Notes under the pieces: generated by a model
The model's database searches: none
Told to the model about the DNA's origin: nothing
Seen by the model: only the letters and a program-made list of their open reading frames with translations
DNA from: Chloroflexota bacterium
GTDB lineage: Bacteria > Chloroflexota > Anaerolineae > Aggregatilineales > Phototrophicaceae
Direction of reading: 5' to 3'
DNA: 64,000 nucleotides
Assembly (NCBI GenBank): GCA_016223085.1
Contig: JACRPS010000003.1
Location: forward strand, 534,012 to 598,011
Program-made: the position numbers and the translations under genes
Shown here: positions 25,771-33,631 of the stretch, piece by piece
Position numbering within the stretch: position 1 is the first letter of the stretch
Layout: the number at the start of each line of letters is the position of its first letter

Positions 25771-26403
25771 ATGGGGAACGATTCCACTGCTTTCTCCGTG
25801 CCACTGGGACCGATCAGGCGAGGCCGCCTGGTTTTTGCTTCCGGCGCGAGCCAGATCAGGCTGATAGCCAGTCAAACCCTGACCGATCTCTACCGGGCAC
25901 AGTTCAAAGGGCATGTTCCGGGGGTGCTGCTTCACGGTGACACCTTAACCATTCACTACCGCCCGCTGCTGGATGCGCCGGTGTCCCGGCGCCTGCCGCT
26001 GGCAGACATCCTCCTGAACGGCGTAATCCCGTGGGAGATGGAGTTTCGCAAGGGCGTGTCCGAACTGAAGGCCGATCTGCGCGGGCTGCCGCTGCAATCA
26101 TTGGATTTGTTAGGCGGCGCCAGCAAACTCGTATTGATCCTGCCCAAACCGGCAGGAGTCGCTTATATTTACATAGCAGGAGGCATCAGGCAGGCCGTTA
26201 TCAGGCGGCCCGCCGGTGTCGGCGTGCGGATGAAGCTGAACGGCGCGGTCAGCCGGCTGGCATTTGACGGCCAGCGGTTGGATGCGATTAAGGGAGAAAC
26301 CCGTCTGGAAAGTGCCAACTTCAGCCGCGCATCAGGTCGCTACGAACTCGACATCAGCGGCGCTGTCAACCACCTGACAATTAAAAAAGATGATGGCAGA
26401 TAA
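25771..26403 (+). CDS. Hypothetical protein with beta-rich adhesin-like C-terminus
   Basis: A 210-aa protein without signal peptide or membrane helix. The sequence has regular beta-strand alternation (RLVFASGASQIRLIASQTL, LVLILPKPAGVAYIYIAGGI, VRMKLNGAVSRLAFDGQRL, YELDISGAVNHLTIKK) resembling the single-strand helical or toast-rack folds of LiaF-like and DUF2807-like proteins. I cannot name the family. ATG at 25771 is set by GAGGAGGT (25756-25763), 7 bases upstream. Its promoter carries box array B, so it is probably a target of the MalT-like activator. Confidence 0.7.
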   Translation: MGNDSTAFSVPLGPIRRGRLVFASGASQIRLIASQTLTDLYRAQFKGHVPGVLLHGDTLTIHYRPLLDAPVSRRLPLADILLNGVIPWEMEFRKGVSELKADLRGLPLQSLDLLGGASKLVLILPKPAGVAYIYIAGGIRQAVIRRPAGVGVRMKLNGAVSRLAFDGQRLDAIKGETRLESANFSRASGRYELDISGAVNHLTIKKDDGR

Positions 26404-26437
26404 TGATTGGCGAACCACAACGGTTAAGGAGAACATG

Positions 26438-27145
26438 ATGCGTTTTGAAGTTATCGCGTTTGACGCGGATGATACCCTGTGGCACTCCGAATGTTTCTAT
26501 GTGGATACCCAGTCCGCTTTTACCGCCCTGCTGGCCCACTACGGCGTCGAGCCGCAGACGGCGCTGGATGTTCTGCATCGCACCGAGATCGCCAATCTGA
26601 GCGCCTTCGGTTTTGGCATCAAAGGATTCACCATCTCGATGGTTGAAGCGGCCATCGAAGCGACCGCCGGCGCAATCAGCGCCGCCGATATTCGGACGGT
26701 CATCGAACTGGGTCGAACCATGACCGGCCACGAACTGCGCCTGCTGGATTATGCTGCCGAAACCGTCACCCAACTGGCCGAAGCCCATCCGCTGATGATT
26801 ATCACGAAGGGCGACCTGATGGATCAGGAGCGTAAGATCGCTGCTTCGGGACTGGCGGATTACTTCAGCCGGGTGGAAATTGTGAGCGACAAAACGCCGA
26901 AGACTTACGCTGCCCTGCTGCGCAAACATGGGGTGTCGCCTGACCGCTTCCTGATGATCGGCAATTCCATGCGGTCCGATATTCTGCCGGTACTCGACCT
27001 CGGTGGCTGGGCCGTGTATGTCCCGTATGCGCTGACCTGGGCACATGAAACCGGCGCTCCCCCAGCCGCCCATCCCCGCTTTTACGAGATCAGCCACCTC
27101 GGCCTGCTCCCGGAGTTAGTCGCGCGAATCGAAAACGGCGGCTAA
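26438..27145 (+). CDS. HAD-superfamily hydrolase
   Basis: A 235-aa cytosolic phosphatase-type enzyme. HAD motifs are visible in order: motif I DADDTLWHSE near residue 9, motif II with MIITKGD, motif III lysine in SDKTPKTY, and motif IV MIGNSMRSDILP. A helical cap lies between motifs I and II. Substrate unknown; the sequence resembles YigB/haloacid dehalogenase-like proteins. Two adjacent ATGs occur at 26435 and 26438; AAGGAG (26426-26431) is 6 bases from the second. It follows the hypothetical gene by 34 bases and ends before a strong terminator. Confidence 0.88.
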   Translation: MRFEVIAFDADDTLWHSECFYVDTQSAFTALLAHYGVEPQTALDVLHRTEIANLSAFGFGIKGFTISMVEAAIEATAGAISAADIRTVIELGRTMTGHELRLLDYAAETVTQLAEAHPLMIITKGDLMDQERKIAASGLADYFSRVEIVSDKTPKTYAALLRKHGVSPDRFLMIGNSMRSDILPVLDLGGWAVYVPYALTWAHETGAPPAAHPRFYEISHLGLLPELVARIENGG

Positions 27146-27197
27146 GACCGCCCTCCCGGCCATCATGCCGGGCAGACAACCTGCTACCCGTCGGAAC

Positions 27198-27238
27198 GAC
27201 ACTCTCTAGCCAGCCGGCATCAGAGGGTGTCATTTTTT
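27198..27238 (+). terminator. Rho-independent terminator
   Basis: GACACTCTC (27198-27206) pairs with GAGGGTGTC (27223-27231), one G-T wobble, then A and six Ts (27233-27238). It closes the unit ending with the HAD gene and insulates site C. Confidence 0.9.
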
Positions 27239-27249
27239 GGGCGCCAGCT

Positions 27250-27310
27250 CAATCACCCAGCGCATCACCCAACCGGGGTGATGCCTGTTCACCCCGTTGC
27301 CCTGTACCCT
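27250..27310 (+). promoter_or_regulatory. Phased activator-box array, site C (upstream of cupredoxin)
   Basis: ATCACCC (27252-27258), ATCACCC (27264-27270), inverted GGGTGAT (27276-27282), TTCACCCCG (27288-27296) and TACCCT (27305-27310) match sites A and B in order and spacing. The cupredoxin ATG is 33 bases past the -10-like element. Confidence 0.75.
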
Positions 27311-27342
27311 GCCTGCTGAAGACCAGAAGACAGGAGTGAAGG

Positions 27343-27756
27343 ATGAAACGAACAGCTTCAAATCGGTTCTTCAGCGTTGCGGTCGCACTGGTAGCCATCA
27401 TTCTGGCTGCCTGCCGTGCTGATATGCCGCAGGAAAACGAAGCGCGGGGTGGCGACAACCGCGCGGACGGCGACGGCGCGATCAACGTTGTGGCGCGGGA
27501 CTTCTCGTTTGCGCTGGATGTCAGCCAGGCCGAGGCCGGAACCGTGACCTTCGTCGTGGACAATCACGGCACGATGCCCCACGACTTCGCCTTCAAAGGT
27601 AGCGGCGTGGAGCAGAAGACACCCATCATCCAACCGGGGGAAACGGCCCGGCTGACGGTGGAGCTGCAGCCCGGCACATACACCTATCTCTGCACTATCC
27701 CCGGCCACGAACAACTGGGGATGAAGGGAACGTTCACCGTAACCGCCTCTGACTGA
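27343..27756 (+). CDS. Cupredoxin (plastocyanin-like) lipoprotein
   Basis: A 137-aa exported blue-copper-type protein. The N-terminal signal ends in the lipobox LAAC (C near residue 24), so it should be lipid-anchored at the outer face of the membrane. The copper ligands are in place: His in MPHDFAFKG, then Cys in TYTYLCTIPGHEQLGMKG, with His and Met following. AGGAGTGAAGG precedes the ATG. The DoxX gene follows after 15 bases. A plausible electron carrier for the nearby multicopper oxidase or cytochrome, not proven. Confidence 0.9.
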   Translation: MKRTASNRFFSVAVALVAIILAACRADMPQENEARGGDNRADGDGAINVVARDFSFALDVSQAEAGTVTFVVDNHGTMPHDFAFKGSGVEQKTPIIQPGETARLTVELQPGTYTYLCTIPGHEQLGMKGTFTVTASD

Positions 27757-27771
27757 GGCACAGGAGGAAAC

Positions 27772-28314
27772 ATGACAAACAGCGATCTTCGACACTGGCT
27801 GGATGGTCTGGACTACAGAATCGTGCGCTGGCTGGCGCGCCACAGCCTGGCCTTCCTGCGGATTGGCCTGGGTATCATCTTCGTGTGGTTCGGCGGGTTG
27901 AAGTTCTTCCCGAACCTAAGCCCGGCGACCGATCTGGCCGTCCGCACCATCCATACACTGACCTTTGGGTTCATCCCGGACCGCGTCAGCCTGATTCTGC
28001 TGGCAACGCTGGAAACGGCCATCGGACTGGGCTTCCTGACCGGTAAATCCATGCGCCTGACACTGGCGCTGCTGGCCTTCCAGATGGCCGGAACGCTGAC
28101 GCCGCTGGCGCTGTTCCCGGAGGAAACCTTTCTCCGTTTCCCCTTCGCGCCGACACTGGAGGGGCAGTACATTCTCAAGAACCTGGTGCTGATCGGCGCC
28201 GGGCTGGTCATCGGAGCAACGGTACGCGGCGGTCGGCTGGTAGCTGACCCTGAGGAAGTGCCCAGGCCGAAATCCAGCGTCTCCACCCGGCCTGTCCGGG
28301 TAGATCAATCCTGA
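27772..28314 (+). CDS. DoxX/DUF417-like membrane protein
   Basis: A 180-aa polytopic membrane protein with four hydrophobic helices, including LAFLRIGLGIIFVWFGGLKF, LILLATLETAIGLGFLTG and LKNLVLIGAGLVIGATVRGG. The first helix with its FGGLKF ending is characteristic of DoxX/YkgB-type proteins, often associated with redox stress. CAGGAGGAAAC gives a strong ribosome-binding site, and it lies 15 bases after the cupredoxin, so the two are likely one transcript under array C. Confidence 0.82.
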   Translation: MTNSDLRHWLDGLDYRIVRWLARHSLAFLRIGLGIIFVWFGGLKFFPNLSPATDLAVRTIHTLTFGFIPDRVSLILLATLETAIGLGFLTGKSMRLTLALLAFQMAGTLTPLALFPEETFLRFPFAPTLEGQYILKNLVLIGAGLVIGATVRGGRLVADPEEVPRPKSSVSTRPVRVDQS

Positions 28315-28575
28315 TGCAGCACTGCGCATCCCTGCTGCTGGCGTCGTTGCCCATCGGGTGATGGCCGATGCCGCGCGGGGGATGCCCTTCACCGCTTTGG
28401 GCAACGGCCATTCTCACGACCGCCCGGTGTCAGCTTTTCCCCTACTTCTAACCGAAATTTGACATGACGGCTTTATAAAGCTGGATAAGCGGACCTGTCT
28501 ATCCGACCCATCTGTCCGGTCCGGGAACGCGGTTTTACCGGTTGAAGTGGGCTAAGGAGCAAGGAGAGTGATCGT

Positions 28576-29826
28576 ATGTGGCTTGGTACATCTCGACGAC
28601 TGGGGATTGTATTCGCCCTGCTGGCGGCTGGGATTCTCGCCATGTTATCCTTTGGAGTGGTTCGGTCGCAGACCGTAACCACACTGGAATACGGCACAGC
28701 GGTCGTGGGGAGCATCCCGACCGAGGGCGATCAGGTTGTTTATGGCTTTAACGGCAGTCCGGGTGACGTGGTGATGGTCCGGGCCGTTGCCGTTACACCG
28801 GGCATGACGGTGACGGTCACGCTGTTTGGGCCGGCCCAGCAGTTGCTGACCACCAGTGTGAACGTCGCTGGACTGCCCGTGCCGGACGCGCCCCAACTGG
28901 TGTTTCGTCTGCAGGAAGCCGGGCCGCACTATCTGGTTGTGACCGGCACGCCGGGCGACTTTGTGCTGATTCTGGAAGGGCGCCCGGCGGCGACGTTCAC
29001 CGTACTCGACCTTGACACGCCGGTGGAACTGAACCTCCCGGCGGCTGAACCGTCACAGACGCTTACGTTTAACACCGACCCATTTGCGCCAACGACGCTG
29101 CTGATAGACGCGCAGCCGGCGGCTGCCAACGTCTACATCGAGGTTCGGGACGGCGGCGGGCAAGTGGTTGCCCTGCTGCGGGACGATCTTGACAACGCCT
29201 GCCTGAGTCTGGGGCCGGGTGATGAACTGCATGACGTGATGGTCCTCGCGGGCGACGAGCAGACAACCGCTACGGTGACACTGACGCTGAGCCACGCGCC
29301 CTGCGACCTGGGTGAGCCTGTCACCGAAACGACGGTAGCAACGCCGCAATTTTTGCCTGTCCCGATTGAAGGCGTGTGCGCGGCCAGCAGCGCGACCAGC
29401 GTCAATATCCGCAGCGGCCCCGGCACCGTCTTTAATGTCGTGGCACTGCTACCGGCCCGGCAGGCGATTCAGGTGGTTGGCGTTAACGACGATGGCCGCT
29501 GGTACGTCGTACAAAATGCCGGGGTGCAGGGCTGGATTGCCGCCAGCGTGGTGGCTGTAGTTGGCCCGTGCGACAACCTGCCGGTAGCGCCGCTGCCCCA
29601 GCCACCCGCCGCTTCGCCCACCCCCGGCCTGCCGCTGGTGACGGTTACGCCGCTGGCTACAGCGACACCATCCGGTGCGGCATCGCCCACGCCAACGGTG
29701 ATGGCAGAAACCCCGACGCCCGGCGATGTGACGGCTACGGTTGAACCGACGGTCGAGGCGACGGAAACGGTCGTCCCGCCGACAGCCACACCCGAAGGGA
29801 CGGAAACGGCTGCGCCCGGCGGATAG
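28576..29826 (+). CDS. Exported SH3-domain protein with Thr/Pro-rich tail
   Basis: A 416-aa secreted or membrane-anchored protein. Residues 8-32 form a signal/anchor helix (RLGIVFALLAAGILAMLSFG). Residues about 40-250 hold beta-rich repeats, two similar segments resembling pre-peptidase C-terminal domains. Residues about 265-330 are a bacterial SH3-like domain (SVNIRSGPGTVFNVVALLP, then GRWYVVQNAGVQGWIAASVV). The last 80 residues are a Thr/Pro-rich low-complexity stalk. Likely cell-wall or surface function. GGAGCAAGGAGAG precedes the start. The 261-base gap upstream holds only a weak box-like sequence near 28356. Confidence 0.8.
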   Translation: MWLGTSRRLGIVFALLAAGILAMLSFGVVRSQTVTTLEYGTAVVGSIPTEGDQVVYGFNGSPGDVVMVRAVAVTPGMTVTVTLFGPAQQLLTTSVNVAGLPVPDAPQLVFRLQEAGPHYLVVTGTPGDFVLILEGRPAATFTVLDLDTPVELNLPAAEPSQTLTFNTDPFAPTTLLIDAQPAAANVYIEVRDGGGQVVALLRDDLDNACLSLGPGDELHDVMVLAGDEQTTATVTLTLSHAPCDLGEPVTETTVATPQFLPVPIEGVCAASSATSVNIRSGPGTVFNVVALLPARQAIQVVGVNDDGRWYVVQNAGVQGWIAASVVAVVGPCDNLPVAPLPQPPAASPTPGLPLVTVTPLATATPSGAASPTPTVMAETPTPGDVTATVEPTVEATETVVPPTATPEGTETAAPGG

Positions 29827-29891
29827 TTCGGAGCACTATATCAGCTTGGCTACCGCTTGATGCGACAGCCATATATCACCAGCAGGCTGCT

Positions 29892-29925
29892 GTTTCCCCC
29901 TCCTTTGTCCGAAAGAGGGGGAAAC
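29892..29925. terminator. Hairpin between convergent genes
   Basis: GTTTCCCCCTC (29892-29902) and GAGGGGGAAAC (29915-29925) are exactly complementary with a 12-base loop. It sits between the convergent SH3 protein and alpha/beta hydrolase genes. No long T-run follows, so termination is inferred from position. Confidence 0.55.
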
Positions 29926-29961
29926 GCTCCTGTTCCTTTTCCATCTGCGCCTTGCTTTGCG

Positions 29962-30711
29962 TTAGGTATTTGCCGCCTCCAAAAACGCCCCATACACACG
30001 CTTGAAGTTGTCCCATTTCTCGTCATGCACGCCGTGACCACAGTCGGCGAACACCTCCAGCCGGCCACTGGGCACGCGCTGGAGATACTTCTGCGCGAAC
30101 GATGCCGGGTTGAGCGTGTCCCGGTCGCCCAGCATCATCAGCACAGGGCAGGCTATTCGCGGCGCGGTATCGCCGCTGATGTCGCCGCCCAGATCGAGGT
30201 AGTGGGAAAACGACCGCAGCCAGGCCAGCACAAACGCATCGGCGTCCGTGATGCCGTGCAGCGCCAGTTCGTCGGCAGTAATCCACGTGCCCGGATATAC
30301 CCGCTGGGCACGCGGTCGAATCGAGGGATCGAACGTGCCGACCGCGCCAATCGTCGCCACGCTGCGAAATCGCTCCGGCTGCTGCCCGGCGGCAACCAGC
30401 GCCGTTTCGCCGCCGTCGGAATAGCCGAGTACGTGCGCCCGTTCCAGGCCAATCGCATCCATAAACGCCAGCACGTCGGCGGCGTCCCGGTGATAAAAGC
30501 GTAGGGGAAAATCGCGCGGTTTTGGCGTGGAGTCGCCGTAACCGCGCGGCGTCAGGCCGTAAACGTGATAATCGGCTTCCAGCCAGTCCATCACCCGCGC
30601 GAAGTGCAGTTGAGCCGTGCCGAGCATCCCCGGCAGCAGCAGCAGCGGGTTGCCCTGGCCGCGTTCTTCATAGTGCAGGCGCGCGCCGGTGGTAATCTCG
30701 GCAAATGGCAT
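29962..30711 (-). CDS. Alpha/beta hydrolase
   Basis: A 249-aa soluble hydrolase. The oxyanion region is LLLPGMLG, the nucleophile elbow is LGYSDGG, the acid lies in MLGDRDTLNP and the histidine in CGHGVHDEKW, so the catalytic triad is complete. Length is normal for a lidded esterase/lipase-type enzyme. The substrate cannot be read. It starts 25 bases after the end of the flippase-like gene on the same strand, so the two are probably cotranscribed. Confidence 0.88.
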   Translation of the reverse strand: MPFAEITTGARLHYEERGQGNPLLLLPGMLGTAQLHFARVMDWLEADYHVYGLTPRGYGDSTPKPRDFPLRFYHRDAADVLAFMDAIGLERAHVLGYSDGGETALVAAGQQPERFRSVATIGAVGTFDPSIRPRAQRVYPGTWITADELALHGITDADAFVLAWLRSFSHYLDLGGDISGDTAPRIACPVLMMLGDRDTLNPASFAQKYLQRVPSGRLEVFADCGHGVHDEKWDNFKRVYGAFLEAANT

Positions 30712-30736
30712 GATCGAAATTCTCTCTGTGGCGCAA

Positions 30737-31759
30737 TCAGGCGCTGGGCACGGTTTCCGGCTGCTGGTCGCCGGCTTTCATCACATCACCGAGCGAGACA
30801 CCCATCGCCATCATGCCGATGATACCGAGGATGGCATACACCGCCATGTTGACACCGTGAATCAGGAAGCCCGCTGACAGCACCCGCGCCAGCCCGGCGG
30901 CGGTGGACGTCAGCCCGGCGGCGTCGCCGGCCAGTTTCACCGCGCCCTCATACGGCCCCAGCGACGCCACGCTGACCGGAATCGCAATGCTGAACGACGC
31001 CAGCGTGAGCGACAGAGTCGCCATCAGCAGGACGTTATCCCGGATGCCAATCGCGGTCAGCAGGCAGGTGAACGTCACCAGCGACACCCCCCACGAAATC
31101 AATGTCCAGACAATGGCGTGAGTGGCGGTGCGCCAGTGGGTCAGCGGCTGGATGCCGTCCAGCACATGGTCGAGCAGCCGCACCAGATGCAGCCGTTTGA
31201 GGAACGGAAGCAGGCGCTCCACCAGCGCCAGCAGGCGGTGTGGAATGGCCGGATAACGGGCGAACACAATCAGCACCACAAACGCCACCACCGCCGCAAT
31301 ACCAAACAGTGCCGCCAGCCGCACCGCTTCCGGCTGGGCGGTCGGCGTCTGGGTCAGCGCGATGGACAGCCAGATCACCACTAGCAGCGTATCCAGCAGC
31401 CGTTCGACAACAATGCTGGTCGCGGCGGTCATCAGCGGTACGCCGGAACGGGTCGCCAGCAGCGTGCGCGCCACCTCACCGGCTCGAAGTGGCAGCAAAT
31501 TAAGCATCATGGTGATGTTCCACATGTGGAAGGCTTCCAGCGTGGTCACTTTGTTGTTGACCAGCCCACGCCAGCGAATGGCGCGCGTCCACAGCCCAAT
31601 CCCCACCGTGACCGCGCCGATCAGCATCCAGACCATATCCGCCTGCCGGATGTTGGTTACAATGTCCGCCAGCGGCACGTCGCGCAGCGCCAGCCATAAA
31701 AACAGCGCGCTTACGATAACGCTGGCGATCAGGAAAATCGTTCGTCGCATACGGTTCAT
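30737..31759 (-). CDS. Lysylphosphatidylglycerol synthase-type/UPF0104 membrane protein
   Basis: A 340-aa polytopic membrane protein with about eight helices. Family signatures are RAIRWRGLVNN, LNLLPLRAGEVARTLLATR and IVVERLLDTLLVVIWL, typical of the flippase-like half of MprF and of YbhN/AglD-like proteins. There is no synthase domain. It may move a lipid or lipid-linked sugar across the membrane. It shares a transcript with the alpha/beta hydrolase downstream. Confidence 0.85.
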   Translation of the reverse strand: MNRMRRTIFLIASVIVSALFLWLALRDVPLADIVTNIRQADMVWMLIGAVTVGIGLWTRAIRWRGLVNNKVTTLEAFHMWNITMMLNLLPLRAGEVARTLLATRSGVPLMTAATSIVVERLLDTLLVVIWLSIALTQTPTAQPEAVRLAALFGIAAVVAFVVLIVFARYPAIPHRLLALVERLLPFLKRLHLVRLLDHVLDGIQPLTHWRTATHAIVWTLISWGVSLVTFTCLLTAIGIRDNVLLMATLSLTLASFSIAIPVSVASLGPYEGAVKLAGDAAGLTSTAAGLARVLSAGFLIHGVNMAVYAILGIIGMMAMGVSLGDVMKAGDQQPETVPSA

Positions 31760-31827
31760 CTTCCTTACCGTTATTGGGCAAACCTTACTGGAACCGGCTT
31801 ACACATCCCTAAACACGCTTCTCAACC

Positions 31828-31856
31828 GTAGGGGCGAACCGGCGGTTCGCCCCTAC
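31828..31856. repeat. Intergenic palindrome, GAACCG-core type
   Basis: GTAGGGGCGAACCG and CGGTTCGCCCCTAC pair around G, perfectly. It lies 69 bases upstream of the flippase-like gene, in its 5' region. Confidence 0.9.
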
Positions 31857-31944
31857 ACCTGTACACTATAGATTGTAACCACTCAGCGCCGCCGGCACTA
31901 CCCCGATATGAAACCGGGTATGGGGAATGATGAGGACGTTTGCC

Positions 31945-31972
31945 GTAGGGACACGGCATGCCGTGTCCCTAC
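31945..31972. repeat. Intergenic palindrome, GACACGGC type
   Basis: A perfect 28-base palindrome with arm GTAGGGACACGGCA. It differs from the copy at 4428 only by a paired G-to-A and C-to-T change. It lies in the same 285-base gap as the copy at 31828; nothing else is recognisable there. Confidence 0.92.
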
Positions 31973-32044
31973 ACGACCTCGATTTCCACCACTTCCATGA
32001 AATTTCTCTGTGCCTCTGCGCCTTCGTGTCTCCGTGTTATGCCT

Positions 32045-33526
32045 TTACGCCTTTCCCGGCTTCTGCGGTTTGCCCAGCACGACCTTGCCGGTCTGCCCGT
32101 TCACCAGCGCGGTGCGGATGTCACGGTCTTCCTCGACCAGCGTCGCAATCCACACCGGCATCAGTACCAGCCGGAAGCTCATCTGCTGGATGTTGGTAAA
32201 GACGTTAATCGTCACGTCGTCGTCGGCCAGTTCGCGCTGGCCGTATTTAATCCGCATGGCGGTGGAAACCAGCCCGCGCGCTTCCAGTGCCGCCTGGTCA
32301 AAATCAAGGCTGTAAAGCTGCGCCGGGTACTTTGCCAGCCGTTCCGGCGCGTAATCCACCATGTCGCGCAGGTGGTAATCGCCAAGCTGGTTGGTCAGGG
32401 CGCGCGGCGGCGACCCGACGGCACAGACTTCAACATCGTACTGCGCGTCGGAAAACCGCGCCTGCGTGTACGGCGCGGCCACCAGCCGGGCACGGTCTTT
32501 TGACGGTTTGTTGTCAATGCGGGTACGGGTGACTTCCACCATCGCATCAAACACCCAGAATGGCAGGTAGTAACCGCTGAGATTGGCGCGGGCGATTTTA
32601 TTGTTGTTAAAGAAGCCTTTCAGCCGTTCGGACAGCCCTTGCAGGCGTTCCTTGATGGCCGCGCCTGCCTGCGACCGGCTGATACGAAACGGGATGATAC
32701 CGCTGGGCTGCTCAAACGAATCGAGCGCATCCTGTTCAATAACGTGGTTCGAACCGCAGAACGGGCAACGGATGGAAAGCTGTTCCGCTGGCAGCGGGCG
32801 TTCCGCGCCACACTCGTTGCAGTGCAGCAGGCGCTCACCCACCAGCCAGCGCACCGGCTGTGCCTTACGCTCCAGCAGCGCCGCCACCAGTGAATCGCTG
32901 CCGTCGGCGGTCTGATACACCGGATGCTGGCCGGTATAACCGCAGAAGCGGCACTCCACACGCCCAGTATCGTCGTTCACCGTCAGATCACCCTGGCAGA
33001 CCGGGCACTTGAGCACCGACGTAACCGTTCCTACCGCGCCATCCACACGCTGTAAAACCGGCTCGTTGTGGTGGAAGGTGCGCGCCGCCTGCTCTGGCGT
33101 CAGGCGGCCATTCAGCACCATCATCAGGCGCGTCGCTTCCATATGGCCGGGGTTATAGGCCAGAATCGTGCTTAGGTGGTCACGTTTCACCAGCTCGTCG
33201 TCGCTGATTTTCGCCAGCCACAGGTGCGCATCCAGGAAATCCGCCTGAATATCCAGCGACCGCTGGAATGCCTGCGCCGCCTCAGCTTTGTTATCCAGGA
33301 ACAGGTAATCGTGGCCGGTGTTAAACAGCGCCAGCGCCCTGGGATTCACCTCGCCCTGGTGGGTCAGGCTGATCGTAGGCCGCTGGCCTTTCGCCCTGAT
33401 TTCCGCCGCGCGTTTCTCCAGACCGGTGCTTCGGTGATAACCGCAGTGGTTGCAGGTCACGGTGGTCGTTGACAGATCAAACGAAAGCCGTTGGCCGCAG
33501 GTAGGACAGGTCAGGTTAATGCCCAT
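32045..33526 (-). CDS. Multi-zinc-ribbon protein with TPR-like segment
   Basis: A 493-aa soluble protein. Four CxxC pairs form zinc ribbons: TCPTCG..CNHCG at the N-terminus, KCPVCQG..CRFCG in the middle, then HCNECG..CPFCG. Residues about 55-130 form a helical repeat region (ALFNTGHDYLFLDNKAEAAQ). The C-terminal 250 residues are a beta-rich domain (SGYYLPFWVFDAMVEVTRTR). This matches a family of uncharacterised zinc-ribbon proteins; the biochemical role is unknown. ATG at 33526 opens directly on the first ribbon; a GTG at 33553 is an alternative. Confidence 0.75.
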   Translation of the reverse strand: MGINLTCPTCGQRLSFDLSTTTVTCNHCGYHRSTGLEKRAAEIRAKGQRPTISLTHQGEVNPRALALFNTGHDYLFLDNKAEAAQAFQRSLDIQADFLDAHLWLAKISDDELVKRDHLSTILAYNPGHMEATRLMMVLNGRLTPEQAARTFHHNEPVLQRVDGAVGTVTSVLKCPVCQGDLTVNDDTGRVECRFCGYTGQHPVYQTADGSDSLVAALLERKAQPVRWLVGERLLHCNECGAERPLPAEQLSIRCPFCGSNHVIEQDALDSFEQPSGIIPFRISRSQAGAAIKERLQGLSERLKGFFNNNKIARANLSGYYLPFWVFDAMVEVTRTRIDNKPSKDRARLVAAPYTQARFSDAQYDVEVCAVGSPPRALTNQLGDYHLRDMVDYAPERLAKYPAQLYSLDFDQAALEARGLVSTAMRIKYGQRELADDDVTINVFTNIQQMSFRLVLMPVWIATLVEEDRDIRTALVNGQTGKVVLGKPQKPGKA

Positions 33527-33631
33527 AATCGTTTCCGTTGAGTCCGCTTTCACGCTTCCTTCACTTTTTCAGTATAAGGGCGGAGTGTTCGATCAAACGA
33601 AAAGATTTTGGGCAATTACCGTCCAGCGCAG

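Noticed and set aside
28340..28400. Fourth phased activator-box array before the SH3 protein
   Set aside because: GGGTGAT at 28356 is present, but neighbouring boxes and the -10-like element do not fall at the required offsets.
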